From JAPUME01 sp027294185 (GTDB lineage: Bacteria; Acidobacteriota; Terriglobia; UBA7540; JAPUME01), in assembly GCA_963555835.3 (NCBI GenBank), contig CAUVWZ020000002.1:620001-684000 (forward strand): a stretch of 64,000 nt of DNA, read 5' to 3'. Shown piece after piece: positions 15,832 to 25,496 of the stretch; position 1 is the stretch's first letter; every line of letters begins with the position of its first letter. A program made the translations under genes and the position numbers. Under the pieces are notes generated by a model, which did not search any database, had not been told where the DNA came from, and saw only the letters and a program-made list of their open reading frames with translations.

Positions 15832-15878
15832 GCCATGCAGGCGACGCCAAATGGCGCGCCTGATGGCTGCTGTTATAC
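15832..15878 (+). other. Bulged palindrome ending in GTTATAC, attC-like
   Basis: GCCAT-G-CAGGCG (15832-15843) pairs with CGCCTGATGGC (15857-15867) leaving a single extrahelical G. An inner CGCC-AAAT-GGCG hairpin caps it and GTTATAC follows. Extrahelical bases in an imperfect palindrome next to a GTTA core are features of integron attC sites. The complementary left core is not convincing (ACCGAAC). Confidence 0.35.
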
Positions 15879-15909
15879 GGCCCCCGCGGTCGAGATTGTT
15901 GCCTGCAAA

Positions 15910-16401
15910 ATGAGTTTATTACTTAGAAGAAAAGGTGGATTGTTCTCGAAAGATTATGAGCTAATGGACGAGGACTCAGTTGTTTGCTTCATGCAGTTCG
16001 ACGACTGGAGACACGCCAGCCTCTTGATCGAGGGAAAGCGCTATTCTGTTCGTGCCAATGGTCGGGGCAGGTGGATCTTGGAGGAGAGCGGAATCTCCAT
16101 CGCTGATTCTCAAAGACAAGGCACCGGTCCTCGATTAACGTTGACGGTGAGTTTCGATAGCCGTTCTTGGCTGCTCAAACCTCGTCGAAAGGGCCTGATC
16201 TTACATCACGACATATGGGAAGACGATTGTGTAGTCGGTCAAATTGCGAACACGATTGGATTGTGGAGCTCCGGCCTAAGTGTGACGTCTCCGGAGACGG
16301 CTCGCATAGAAATTGTTAGCTTCGCCGTTTGGTTAATAGGCATTCACGGGGTAAGTACTGCCGGTAAACTAACCGCCGCCCGCGCCGAGCTAGGTTTGTG
16401 A
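15910..16401 (+). CDS. Hypothetical protein resembling LURP-one/tubby-like folds
   Basis: 163 residues from ATG 15910, no signal peptide. The alternating strand pattern fits the small beta-barrel of LURP-one-related proteins (LLLRRKGGLFSKDYELMD, then YSVRANGRGRWILEESG), but I recognise no diagnostic residue. It begins 32 bases after the GTTATAC core of the attC-like palindrome, in cassette style. AT content is higher than the surroundings. Confidence 0.5.
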   Translation: MSLLLRRKGGLFSKDYELMDEDSVVCFMQFDDWRHASLLIEGKRYSVRANGRGRWILEESGISIADSQRQGTGPRLTLTVSFDSRSWLLKPRRKGLILHHDIWEDDCVVGQIANTIGLWSSGLSVTSPETARIEIVSFAVWLIGIHGVSTAGKLTAARAELGL

Positions 16402-16474
16402 ATGAGTAACGTTCCTCACATAGCCTCCTAAAAAAGCAGGGCAGTTTCGTCTCCTTGCGGAAATCAGGGTAGGT

Positions 16475-16654
16475 CTACCTTTTTGCCTCAGCATACTCCC
16501 CGGCAACGTGCTCCCAGTTGATAACGTTCCACCATGCCTGCACGTATTCGGGTCGGCGGTTCTGGTACGTGAGGTAGTAGGCGTGCTCCCACACGTCGAT
16601 GCCCAGAATGGGTCTGCCGCCGTCCATTATAGGGTTGTCTTGATTCGGTGTGGA
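16475..16654 (-). pseudogene. Fe/Mn superoxide dismutase, C-terminal fragment
   Basis: The last 59 codons of a superoxide dismutase: STPNQDNPIMDGGRPILGID, then VWEHAYYLTYQNRRPEYVQA and WWNVINWEH. The DVWEHAYY metal-ligand signature (Asp and His) is intact, but everything upstream (about 140 residues with the other two His ligands) is missing. Homology stops about 50 bases before the right-hand direct repeat at 16704, so insertion of the repeat-bounded segment probably truncated the gene. Confidence 0.85.
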
Positions 16655-16703
16655 GTTGACGTGACCGGGGTTTTTTGTACCAAGTGAAATGAGAGAGCGT
16701 ACC

Positions 16704-16796
16704 CTTACCCGCTGACTAGCACCCCCGGCAGCCCTCCAGGCACCCCTGAGGCCCGCCACGAGCGTGCCGGACCAACAGTTATATGGTTATATGGCC
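16704..16796 (+). repeat. ~94-bp direct repeat, right copy
   Basis: CTTACCCGCTGACTAGCAC ... GAGGCCCGCCACGAGCGTGC ... ACCAACAGTTATATGG. Pairs with 15056-15149. Both copies end in a doubled GTTATATG. Confidence 0.75.
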
Positions 16797-16997
16797 GGGT
16801 ACGCGAGGGCATTGAGGTGGGTAACCCTGGTTCGCTTTCTTCACTGGGGCGGCCAGTTCTTGCTTCCTAACGGCAATCCTGTCCATTTTATGCATTTAAA
16901 AATGGACTTGATTTGACTCCTGTGCAGGAGGACAATTTGCCAACGCTCCTTCGGAAACCCACTTCTGATTCGCTGCGACGCCCAGATCAGAGCGCCG

Positions 16998-18431
16998 TCA
17001 CGCGAGCAGGTCGCGCACCACCTGGCCATGCACATCTGTCAGCCGGAAATCGCGGCCAGCGTAACGGTAAGTAAATTTCTCGTGATCGAACCCGAGGAGG
17101 TGAAGCAGCGTCGCGTGCAGATCATGCACGTGGACCTTGTTCTCGACTGCTGCAAAGCCAAACTCATCCGTCGCTCCATACACGAGGCCCTTTTTCAGGC
17201 CTGCGCCCGCAAGCCACATCGTAAAGCCATACGGATTGTGATCGCGGCCGTTCACCATGCCGGAGTTCGCTCCCAAGTCCGGCAACTCGACCGTTGGCGT
17301 GCGGCCAAACTCGCCGCCCCAGATCACCAGTGTGTCGTCAAGCATCCCGCGTTGCTTCAAATCTTTGATCAACGCGGCGATCGGCTGATCGCACTCCCGC
17401 GCCAGGCGCCCATGATTCGTGCGGATGTCATCGTGGCTGTCCCAGGGCTGTCCTGCTCCGTGCCACACTTGCACGAAGCGCACGCCGCGCTCCAGCAGAC
17501 GCCGCGCGATCATCATTTGACGCGCTTGCAGTCCCTCGCCGTACATCTTATGAACGTGCTCAGGTTCTCTCGAAAGATCAAACGCGTCGTCCGCTTCCAT
17601 TTGCATGCGATAAGCCAGCTCGAACGATTGGATGCGCGCCTCCAGCAGCGCGTCGTTCTGCCTCCGCTCCTGATAGCCGCGATTCAGTTCTGCCAATAGA
17701 TCCAGTTGACGGCGTTGCTCGGCCGATGTCGTGAAGCCATTCCAGATGTTCTCAATCAGCTTCTCGATCTGGGTCTCTCGAGTGTCAATGTGTGTGGCCT
17801 GGTAGGCTCCGGGTAGAAAGGCGGAACGCCAGTTCTGATTTCCCTGAGTGGGCAGACCGTCCGGGCACAACACGATAAAGCCGGGGAGATTCTGATTCTC
17901 AGAGCCCAGACCATAAGTCACCCAGGACCCGAAGCTCGGCCGAACCTGCCGTACGTCGCCGCAGTTCATCATCATCAGCGAAGGCTCGTGGTTTGGAATG
18001 TCGGTGTACATTGAGCGCACGATACAGAGGTCATCGACGCAGTCGCCCACATTCGAAAAGATCTCACTGACTTCAGTGCCGCTCTGGCCGAACTTCCGAA
18101 ACGTGAACGGGGAGGGAAACGCCGCACCCGTGCGGCGCTCCGTTTTCAGCGTGATGGGAATCGGCTTGCCAGCATATCTAGACAGCGACGGCTTCGGATC
18201 GAACGTGTCGACGTGCGACACGCCACCGTTCATGAACAGGTGCAGGACGCGCTTTGCCTTGGCCGGCAGCGGCGGCTTCTTCGGCGCGAGCGGATTGATA
18301 GCTTGGCGGGTCGGCGTCGCCTCCAAATATCCGGTGTCGCCGAGCCTCGATGTGAGTGCGACGAGGCCCATGCCCATACCGCAGCGTGACAGCATTTCGC
18401 GCCGGGTGAGAAACAGATGTCGAGGTTTCAT
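16998..18431 (-). CDS. DUF1501 protein with Tat signal (sulfatase-like fold)
   Basis: 477 residues. An N-terminal twin-arginine signal (LTRREMLSRCGMGMGLVAL) directs export of a folded protein. The body has the DUF1501 order: KRVLHLFMNGGVSHVDTFDP, HEPSLMMMNCGD, PSFGSWVTYGLGSENQNLPG, LDDTLVIWGGEFGRTP, GRDHNPYGFTMWLAGAGLK, HDLHATLLHLLGFDHEKFTY. The fold is related to alkaline phosphatase/sulfatase. It always partners a DUF1549/DUF1553 protein, which starts 12 bases upstream, so the two form an operon transcribed leftward. Function unknown; proposed links are to polysaccharide breakdown. A paralogue lies at 27077-28549. Confidence 0.92.
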   Translation of the reverse strand: MKPRHLFLTRREMLSRCGMGMGLVALTSRLGDTGYLEATPTRQAINPLAPKKPPLPAKAKRVLHLFMNGGVSHVDTFDPKPSLSRYAGKPIPITLKTERRTGAAFPSPFTFRKFGQSGTEVSEIFSNVGDCVDDLCIVRSMYTDIPNHEPSLMMMNCGDVRQVRPSFGSWVTYGLGSENQNLPGFIVLCPDGLPTQGNQNWRSAFLPGAYQATHIDTRETQIEKLIENIWNGFTTSAEQRRQLDLLAELNRGYQERRQNDALLEARIQSFELAYRMQMEADDAFDLSREPEHVHKMYGEGLQARQMMIARRLLERGVRFVQVWHGAGQPWDSHDDIRTNHGRLARECDQPIAALIKDLKQRGMLDDTLVIWGGEFGRTPTVELPDLGANSGMVNGRDHNPYGFTMWLAGAGLKKGLVYGATDEFGFAAVENKVHVHDLHATLLHLLGFDHEKFTYRYAGRDFRLTDVHGQVVRDLLA

Positions 18432-18443
18432 TTCCGCTCTCCT

Positions 18444-21400
18444 TCAATCGATAAACGTGAACTCATTGGTCTCTAGCAGCACTTGCGCGTAGCGTGCCCA
18501 GACATTCAGCGGCTGCGGAGCCGGGCCCACGAAATCGTTCTTGGCGCTCCAGGTCTGCTCGCCGCACTTGATGATCGGAGCCCAAGTAAAGCCGTCATTT
18601 TCGGGATCGAGCCGTGCATCGACGACAAAACTGAGGGTGTCGCCCTTCTCAACCTTGATGCCGTTGAGCTTTGTCTCCCCGCTCGACCCATTCACCGACC
18701 AGGACGCCAACTCACCATGACGGCTCGACACAATCCGCCCCCGCACGCCGTCGCCGTAAGGCACAGCTGGTTGGCCGTGCCGCAGCGTGCCCTCGATGCT
18801 CAGCGTTCCTGAAAGCGGGCTCACCCAGCGTCGGATGACGGCCTGGTCCGAGTGCTCGCCGGGTTCGCCGCCTGCTGCCCGGAGCACCGCCTTGCCGGAG
18901 CGCGATGCGGGCAGCACCGAGCCCCCTTGCCAGCGGTCGGATACAAACACAGTGAAAGGCGTGAAGGAATCGATATGACCGTTGTCGTCACGAAAATCGC
19001 CCGTGCCATACTGCCATGGCGAAGCCGGAGCCTCATTAACTGCCGCTTCGGCACCTTGCGAAGCGAATTTCAGGCTGGCCTCCATCTCTGACTTCTCGGG
19101 TTCGCGAGCAAAGATGACACGGTAGAGATTTCGGATCTTCTCGGAAGCCGTAGGGGCGACGGCAACTTCAGGACGAGCCGCAAGAGCGCGGGCCTGCTCT
19201 GCGACAAATGGGCTGTTTAGAAAAAACAGTGCTTGCTGGGGCACCGTCGTTACGTAGCGCATCGGCGCATGCTGATCCGGCGAGGCGAAGTCAAACGCAC
19301 TCAGTAGATTCGGAATACGCCCGCGTTCTATAAAGCCGTACACCGACCGCCGGGGTACCGAGGGCTGCGCCGTCAGTGGGAACGGAACGCCGCCCTCCGT
19401 AAGATCGAGACGACCTGCCACAGCGAGCAACGAATCGCGCAAACTCTCGATTTCGAGCCTCCGCCGGTTCATCCGCCATAGCAACTGATTCTCGGGATCG
19501 ACCTGGCGCGCAGCTTCATTGTCGGAGCTCGCCTGCCGGAATGCAGCCGAGGTCATGATCAGCCGGTGCAGCTTCTTGAGGGACCAGCCAGACTCCACAA
19601 ATTTTACGGCGAGATAGTCGAGCACTTCGGGATGCGAGGGCGGATCGCCGCGGAAGCCGAAGTTGCTCGGAGTGCGGACCAGCCCAAAACCGAAGTGGTG
19701 CATCCAGACGCGATTCACGATGACGCGTGCCGTCAGCGGATTCGTGGGGTCGATGATGGCATGCGCCAACTCCAGCCGCCCACTCCCTTCGCGGAACACG
19801 CTTTCGTCGCTGCCGCCCAGACAGGACAGGAAGCGCGGCGGCGCCAGCGGCCCCGGATTGTTGGGATTGCCGCGGAGGAATACATGCGCGGGAACGGGAT
19901 GCGGCAGATCTTCAACAGCCATCGCACGCGGGGATGCTCCGTCATATGCGGCTTGCGCCAGCATCGCGTTGTAGCGAACGCGAATCGAGCGCATATTGTT
20001 TCTGTCACCCTCGGTGCAGATCAGGTCAAACTCCTCCAGCGGCACATCGAAGGGCGACTTTGATCCGCGAACAACGGCACGGAGTCGATCAGCGTCGGGA
20101 TCGCCGAAAGGCTCGCGGCGATCATGTCTCGCCAGGACCGCCGCGTACGCTCTCGCCAGATCCCGCAACGAGGCCATCGATGTCGCATCCATCTCTGCTT
20201 CGACTAGAGAGGTACCCTTGATGGTTCTGAGTGCCGTCGGGGACTTCGTCGCGAACTCCTTCTCCGAAATCGCCGCCGCTGCGTGCCACAACCGGAACAC
20301 AGGCTCGTCGGCCTTCTTTGATTCCCGCAGATACTTTTGCCAACGAGCCAGCACGTGCTGATTCAACTGGCGGTCGCGTACCAGTTCCTCAATTTCGGGG
20401 GCGCTCAAGCCTTCGGCATCGCGTGCGGCAACCATATAGTCGGCTGCTTGGGTTTTGAAGAAGGCGACCATCTCCACGTGCCGCCGGGTACGGTATTCCT
20501 CATAGAGGTTCTGAATGCGCTTGAGTCGTTCCGCGTAGACAGCTTGCCTCCGCGACAGCCCGAGGGGTCTCCCTAGCAGCGGCAACTCTTTCGGCTCACG
20601 GATGTTCGACAGGATCGAGTACAGCGCATAGTAATCCTTGGTCGGAATCGGATCGTACTTATGATCGTGGCAGCGCGCACACGCCACCGTCAGCCCAAGC
20701 ACGCCCCGGGAAACCACATCGATTCGATCGTCCACGGTCTCGGGATAACTATTCGGGAACTCGCGCCCGAGGCTCAAAAAGCCAAGCGCAGCCAAATGTC
20801 GTGGCTCAGCGTTCGGGACGCGATCAGCTGCTAGCTGGTATAGCACGAATCGATCGTACGGCAGGTCCTCGTTAAGGGCGCCGATCACCCAGTCCCGATA
20901 CGTGTACGACCATGGATAGCGCTGCCCGGTGTTGACCGAATCGTTCACGGAATCGGAATAACGCGCGACATCCAGCCAGTGACGCCCCCATCGCTCGCCA
21001 TATCGCGGCGAGCCCAGGAGCCGGTCAATCAGGTGCTCATAAGCATGCGGGGCTGCATCTTTGACGAACTGCTCGACCGCTTCGGCGGTAGGTGGCAAGC
21101 CGGTTAAATCGTAGGTCGCCCGGCGGATCAGAGTTCGCTTGTCGGCCTCGGGCGACGGCCCGAGGTGCCTGGCTTCAAGTCGGCTCAAAATGAAACGATC
21201 GATATCGTTGCGCACCCAGCCCTCCCCCTTGACAGCCGGGAGCTCCGGCAAACGTGGCTTTTGCAAAGACCACAGCGAAGGCTGCTTCTTATCGATCGTC
21301 AATGGCTCGGCTGGAAGCGACGCGCCTTCACGAATCCAAAGCTCAAACTCGGCTACCAGCTCCGGAGAAAGTGGATCTCCAGGCGGCATCTTGAGTTTCT

Positions 21401-21668
21401 TGTCCGTGTGGCGGATCGCACGGATTAAAAGGCTGTGCTCCGGATCGCCTGGCTGGATCGCAGGACCGGAGTTCCCGCCTCGCCGGATCCCCTGCGTCGA
21501 ATCCAGCAGCAGCCCGCCCTGCGGCTCCGCGGTCGACGTGCTGTGACACAGATAGCATCGCGATGCCAACACGGGCCGGATCTTCTTCTCGAAGTGATCG
21601 ATTGCCGCATTCTGCGTGTCCGGCCCGATCACAAGAGCCGCAGCCAAGGTGCCCAGCTGGATCAGCAT
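18444..21668 (-). CDS. DUF1549/DUF1553 protein with PSCyt1 (planctomycete-type cytochrome) domain
   Basis: 1074 residues with a signal peptide (residues 1-20, LAAALVIGP). PSCyt1 carries one haem site, CYLCH, near residue 37. DUF1549 follows (ERWGRHWLDVARYSDS), then the conserved CARCHDHKYDPIPTKDYYAL, a second CxxCH-like site, then DUF1553 (NPLTARVIVNRVWMHHFGFG, GWSLKKLHRLIMTSAAFRQ). The C-terminal 200 residues form a LamG-like beta-sandwich (GTLSIEGTLRHGQPAV). It is probably a periplasmic multi-domain c-type cytochrome acting with the DUF1501 partner. It is longer than its paralogue at 28552 by the C-terminal domain. Confidence 0.92.
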   Translation of the reverse strand: MLIQLGTLAAALVIGPDTQNAAIDHFEKKIRPVLASRCYLCHSTSTAEPQGGLLLDSTQGIRRGGNSGPAIQPGDPEHSLLIRAIRHTDKKLKMPPGDPLSPELVAEFELWIREGASLPAEPLTIDKKQPSLWSLQKPRLPELPAVKGEGWVRNDIDRFILSRLEARHLGPSPEADKRTLIRRATYDLTGLPPTAEAVEQFVKDAAPHAYEHLIDRLLGSPRYGERWGRHWLDVARYSDSVNDSVNTGQRYPWSYTYRDWVIGALNEDLPYDRFVLYQLAADRVPNAEPRHLAALGFLSLGREFPNSYPETVDDRIDVVSRGVLGLTVACARCHDHKYDPIPTKDYYALYSILSNIREPKELPLLGRPLGLSRRQAVYAERLKRIQNLYEEYRTRRHVEMVAFFKTQAADYMVAARDAEGLSAPEIEELVRDRQLNQHVLARWQKYLRESKKADEPVFRLWHAAAAISEKEFATKSPTALRTIKGTSLVEAEMDATSMASLRDLARAYAAVLARHDRREPFGDPDADRLRAVVRGSKSPFDVPLEEFDLICTEGDRNNMRSIRVRYNAMLAQAAYDGASPRAMAVEDLPHPVPAHVFLRGNPNNPGPLAPPRFLSCLGGSDESVFREGSGRLELAHAIIDPTNPLTARVIVNRVWMHHFGFGLVRTPSNFGFRGDPPSHPEVLDYLAVKFVESGWSLKKLHRLIMTSAAFRQASSDNEAARQVDPENQLLWRMNRRRLEIESLRDSLLAVAGRLDLTEGGVPFPLTAQPSVPRRSVYGFIERGRIPNLLSAFDFASPDQHAPMRYVTTVPQQALFFLNSPFVAEQARALAARPEVAVAPTASEKIRNLYRVIFAREPEKSEMEASLKFASQGAEAAVNEAPASPWQYGTGDFRDDNGHIDSFTPFTVFVSDRWQGGSVLPASRSGKAVLRAAGGEPGEHSDQAVIRRWVSPLSGTLSIEGTLRHGQPAVPYGDGVRGRIVSSRHGELASWSVNGSSGETKLNGIKVEKGDTLSFVVDARLDPENDGFTWAPIIKCGEQTWSAKNDFVGPAPQPLNVWARYAQVLLETNEFTFID

Positions 21669-21991
21669 TCGAATCTCCTGACAAAGACTAGATCAGAACT
21701 GACGGCAGCCGCTGCTCAAGGACAGATTCACTATCATGCGCTTGGCGGTGCGTTCAAGGGAAGAGGGTGCTTCCGCTATCTACTGTTGGTAGCTTGTTCC
21801 TATGTCCCTCAGAAAATCGCGCTTATCCCTGATTTGGAGCGAACCATAATTCATGACGCCACAATCGCGTGTAATGAACTGCGATTAAAAAACTTATGGT
21901 AATTGTACTAACAATTGATGACGGAAGCAACGACCACAACAGAAGTGCTAGCAAGAAATTGAGTCTCAAAAAACCCAGTCACTGCACTGCT
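21669..21991. other. Intergenic, presumed promoter region
   Basis: About 320 bases without a supported gene; it should hold the promoter of the leftward DUF1549/DUF1501 operon. I see no clear operator. Confidence 0.4.
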
Positions 21992-22225
21992 CTACCGTAA
22001 CTCGATGAACCACCGGGAGGGGGCACCGGACTGCAGCAAAGCGGCCTCGAAGCTCACCGTCGGTGCCGACTGCCATTTCTCCAGCCCGCCGTGCGCTTCA
22101 ATCATGCGCGCTACGACCTCTCTGCCGGGCTCGGGTGCCACAACCTCAGGCCTTGGAGTGGAACAGCCAATAGTAGTCCACAATGCAATCGATAGAAAAA
22201 CTGGCAGCCTCGCTGTCATAAACAC
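21992..22225 (-). CDS. N-terminal part of a lipoprotein, probably truncated
   Basis: 77 codons. A signal peptide with lipobox TIGC (RLPVFLSIALWTTIGCS) is followed by EVVARMIEAHGGLEKWQSAP and TVSFEAALLQSGAPSRWFIE. The 'MIEAHGGLEKW' opening is typical of periplasmic outer-membrane-lipoprotein-sorting-like proteins of 200-300 residues. The frame stops after about 77 codons, so the gene looks cut at its 3' side. TAGGAGG-like sequence (CAGGAGGTG) precedes the ATG. Confidence 0.55.
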   Translation of the reverse strand: MFMTARLPVFLSIALWTTIGCSTPRPEVVAPEPGREVVARMIEAHGGLEKWQSAPTVSFEAALLQSGAPSRWFIELR

Positions 22226-22436
22226 CTCCTGTGGTAAACCGACGATAGAACCTGCTGAACGGTTCTCATCAAAGCACGTTATGTCGTTCTCCAGTTAATT
22301 CATAGGCCGTGCGCTTTTTTGACTCTGCCCCGGCGGCCGGTAATCCCTACACGCCACCGCGAACCGTTCCCCAGCCCTGGGCTGTGATGTAGACCTCTCA
22401 TTGGAACTGGTACAAAATCTCGGTCAGGTCATGCCG

Positions 22437-23360
22437 CTAGGGATGGAGGGACGCGACACCTCCCTCTAACTTGTGCAGCGCGAGAACCTCTTCGTCGTCT
22501 AATGCGCGGTTGAAGAGTGCGGCCTCATCAAAAAGGCCGACGTAGTTGACTCCAATGCGAAATGTGGCTTGGGCCATGTCCCAAGTGAAGGCCTCCCCGA
22601 TTTCCTCGGAAGTCCCTTGAAGCTCACCATTCAAGTACAGCTTGGCAACTCCGGCACCCTTGCCAAGGCCTGAATATGTCGCCACCACATGGGTCCAAGT
22701 CCCACGGTTAAACGGTAGTTTGGTAACAGCCACTAGGCGACCGCTGAATACCGGATTCTGATCCGGCTCAAGCTTTTCCGGGTTCCAGGCTTCCAGATCT
22801 CCGAAGACCCCGAGCCGGAAGTGCCTCGGTTTGTCGTCTTTGGTGAAGTCGGTCCAAACGGCACTGTCGTTGTAGGCTTTGTCGGTAATCTGGATTGGGT
22901 CACAAAAACCTGGCTCGAGGTCCTGATCCGGACTCAGGTTCAGCCAGAACGAAACCGTGCCGCTCCAGTTGTTGTCTGCGAAGGCCACGTTCTTGTCGGC
23001 GCGATAGAAGATGGCATAAGTGTTTTTCTTGTGAAACTTCAAGGCGTGCCCAAAACGGCCGGCTCCAGCCACGATCTGGACCTCTGGATTGCCGATCCCA
23101 GGACGAGCCTGATCCTGCTCTTGGTAGGAAGGCGCGGTGTAGAGGCGCCGGTCGCCGAGGGCAAAGTCAGCGTCTGGACCGTCCTCGAACGAAGCATGAA
23201 AAGTGAGAGCTCGCTTCACGGCATCGAGAGGCGAATGCGCCTCAGCCTTTTCCTTTTCAGTGGATTGGGTGCCCTGATCAGCTGTCCGGCTGCAGCTTGA
23301 TAGCAGCATCAAAAAGAACAAGACTGGAAAGACACCACCAAGAGTATTTGTTCTCACCAT
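22437..23360 (-). CDS. LamG/concanavalin-A-like lipoprotein
   Basis: ATG 23360 (preceded by AGGGGGTGAGG) opens a signal peptide with lipobox LSSC (VLFFLMLLSSCS). The 307-residue protein has a LamG-like jelly-roll domain: ALTFHASFEDGPDADFALGD, GTVSFWLNLSPDQDLEPG, GTWTHVVATYSGLGKG, AKLYLNGELQGTSEE, FRIGVNYVGLFDEAALFNRA, LDDEEVLALH. This is the laminin-G-like fold often used for glycan or protein binding in Acidobacteria and Planctomycetes. Surface-anchored; ligand unknown. Single gene. Confidence 0.88.
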   Translation of the reverse strand: MVRTNTLGGVFPVLFFLMLLSSCSRTADQGTQSTEKEKAEAHSPLDAVKRALTFHASFEDGPDADFALGDRRLYTAPSYQEQDQARPGIGNPEVQIVAGAGRFGHALKFHKKNTYAIFYRADKNVAFADNNWSGTVSFWLNLSPDQDLEPGFCDPIQITDKAYNDSAVWTDFTKDDKPRHFRLGVFGDLEAWNPEKLEPDQNPVFSGRLVAVTKLPFNRGTWTHVVATYSGLGKGAGVAKLYLNGELQGTSEEIGEAFTWDMAQATFRIGVNYVGLFDEAALFNRALDDEEVLALHKLEGGVASLHP

Positions 23361-23441
23361 CCTCACCCCCTGAATTTCACCCTGCTTTGCCCTCCAAAGC
23401 TTTGCGAGGAGTCTACCACTCAATTAGGCTGGAGCGCCTTG

Positions 23442-23897
23442 TTAGCCTATCGTCTTGAGGAAATCCGCTACTCGACCCACGGCCTTCTCGGCAGATCGTT
23501 GCTTGATCAGTCCTTCCTTGGCAGATCCGCTCAGCAAGAGCGTGCAGGAAGCATGTTCGACACCAATTACCTCAACGTGCACGAGGGTGGGGTTCATATT
23601 GAAAAACCCAGACGCCACCACTCCTGATATTTTTGGGTATTGCGAGGTGGCGGCTTCGCGGTCATCTGCAATCCGGCCTTGGGCAGCAAAGAAAGAAGCT
23701 ACCTGAGCAAGAACCTTGGCTACATCCTCGGAGACGCTCATTTGTTGCTGGCACTGCCTGGTGGGCACGAACCGCGAAGCAAGCCTCGCTTCCAATGAGT
23801 CGCCAAGTGCCCCAGCGGCTCCGCCACCAATCTTGCCCCCCAGGGATCCGAGTTTACCAAGTTCCCTCGCAAGCAGATCCTCCTGTTGATTGGCCAT
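23442..23897 (-). CDS. Hypothetical protein, 151 aa
   Basis: Not recognised. AGAGGAG lies five bases before ATG 23897, supporting translation. The N-terminus has a glycine-rich amphipathic stretch (LGSLGGKIGGGAAGALGD), then a soluble alpha/beta domain with two close Cys (HASCTLLL). A helical region AEKAVGRVADFLKTIG ends the protein. No signal peptide. Confidence 0.7.
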   Translation of the reverse strand: MANQQEDLLARELGKLGSLGGKIGGGAAGALGDSLEARLASRFVPTRQCQQQMSVSEDVAKVLAQVASFFAAQGRIADDREAATSQYPKISGVVASGFFNMNPTLVHVEVIGVEHASCTLLLSGSAKEGLIKQRSAEKAVGRVADFLKTIG

Positions 23898-23965
23898 ATT
23901 TGCTCCTCTGGCTAACTTATGTTTAGGCCGACCTGGATAAAACCGGTCCTGGTCGGCCTATTACA

Positions 23966-24024
23966 ATGCCGCCCGCACCGAGCTTCTCCGTAACCCGGTA
24001 ATGCGAAATGCTCTTGCCGATCAT
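23966..24024 (-). pseudogene. Ser/Thr protein kinase 5' stub (K2)
   Basis: From ATG 24024 the minus strand reads MIGKSISHYRVTEKLGAGGI then departs from kinase sequence. The bases upstream of the ATG resemble those before K1 and K3. Only about 20 codons remain. Confidence 0.75.
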
Positions 24025-24255
24025 AGAAATGTGCCTGAGTTGATAGGGCTATCTTAGGCTGCACCCCCACCCAAGTCAACGCTTCCAACCGCATCAATTC
24101 GTGCGCTTGAACTGGGAAATCGAGACATTTATTGGGCAGCAATGCCGACGGCTTGTCTAGAAAGAAACCCTGAAGCAAGTTTACCCAAGCTGGAGACCTT
24201 AATTTCGGTCTCGCCCGGGTGATATTTTGTGGATAGATAAACGCAAAGGAGTGAA

Positions 24256-25353
24256 CTATCTCATATAGCCCACCTTCAGGTACGCAGCAAGCTCTTGTTT
24301 TTGCATCCCGGCAATTCCTAACTCCTTCAGGCCTCGCCCCGATGTCCATCCATCGAATCCCATCACGACGGATGCGATATTTACAACAGACCGCATCATG
24401 GGGGTCTCAACACCGTATTGTGCTCCAATCGAACTCCAGACCGCCAGGCCGTAAGGGATATCCTCCGTAAGCCACCGACTTTCTAATGTACCCGGAGCCT
24501 TCAACTGGGTAAGCATGTAGCTGCCATTAATGGTTGCCCAGAGGTCTCCCTTGGGACCAAACCCTGCTCGGGAGAACGCCTCCTCTGCAGGGCAGAGATC
24601 GTAGCCCAAAGCTTTCGCAATTGCCCGGCGCTCTGCGTCGACTTTCATGACGACCTTTGCGACTGAGGGGGTGACCCCTTCCCTGTAAAAGTAGAAATCG
24701 CCTCGTGAGTACTCAATGCGTCCCGCGTTCATTAATACTCCCGCCGGATGAACCACTGGATTCAGGGCGCTCAAACCACAGGCCATTACATCCCGATAGG
24801 AGATCAGTCCAGGAAATAGCGGTTCGAGTAGCTGTCGTATACGATCTGTTTCCGTGGCGGGTAGTACGCCCAATCCTAGATGTTTGACGACTCCCCAGAT
24901 CGTGGCTGTATCCGAAGCCGTCTTGCGGCAGACGTAAGGGGACGTGTCCGTCTCGGCGAGAATGATCCCTGATGTCCCTGCTTCTCGCAGAATGCGTGCC
25001 CATTCCAGCGTTCCCAGTGTGCCCGGCATCACCACCACCACCTGCCCACTCCGTAGGCGAGATGCACAGACTTCAGCAAAGGGTCTATGCGCGTTGGCTG
25101 GTACCATCAAGAGGACCAGATCCGATGCCCGTAAGGCTTCTTCGACGTCCGTCGTCATCCGGTGAATCACGGCAGTTCCGTGCTCAGCCACGCCTTCCAA
25201 ATGGATGGTGCTGGTGTTTCTCACCGGTTCCAAGGAGACTTCGAATTCCGGGATCTCGTAGAGAGTAACTCGATATCCAAGCAACGTTAGGTTGGCCGCT
25301 GCCGAGAAGGCAGTATTGCCTCCCCCCAGTATGGTAACTGCTTTATGGGCCAT
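24256..25353 (-). CDS. NAD/NADP octopine/opine-dehydrogenase-family protein
   Basis: 365 residues. A Rossmann nucleotide-binding motif lies at the start (AVTILGGGNTAFSAAANLTL). The C-terminal opine dehydrogenase domain has the conserved block CGLSALNPVVHPAGVLMNAG, whose His is the expected catalytic residue, then YFYREGVTPSVAKVVMKVD. The family reductively joins an amino acid to a keto acid, or the reverse. Substrates cannot be read from sequence. ATG 25353 follows GGGGGAG. Single gene transcribed leftward, downstream of a decayed DUF498 gene. Confidence 0.9.
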   Translation of the reverse strand: MAHKAVTILGGGNTAFSAAANLTLLGYRVTLYEIPEFEVSLEPVRNTSTIHLEGVAEHGTAVIHRMTTDVEEALRASDLVLLMVPANAHRPFAEVCASRLRSGQVVVVMPGTLGTLEWARILREAGTSGIILAETDTSPYVCRKTASDTATIWGVVKHLGLGVLPATETDRIRQLLEPLFPGLISYRDVMACGLSALNPVVHPAGVLMNAGRIEYSRGDFYFYREGVTPSVAKVVMKVDAERRAIAKALGYDLCPAEEAFSRAGFGPKGDLWATINGSYMLTQLKAPGTLESRWLTEDIPYGLAVWSSIGAQYGVETPMMRSVVNIASVVMGFDGWTSGRGLKELGIAGMQKQELAAYLKVGYMR

Positions 25354-25496
25354 AGAATTTGCTCCCCCTGATGAGTAGTGGTCTTATCCTAACAGCCGTG
25401 AAGACGGCGAGAAGAGGATTCAAAGAACCCTAGCGTGCTAGTGTTTCCAAAGTTATCGACTTCAATTTTACGAGAATCTGAGCCTCCCTTCCTGAT

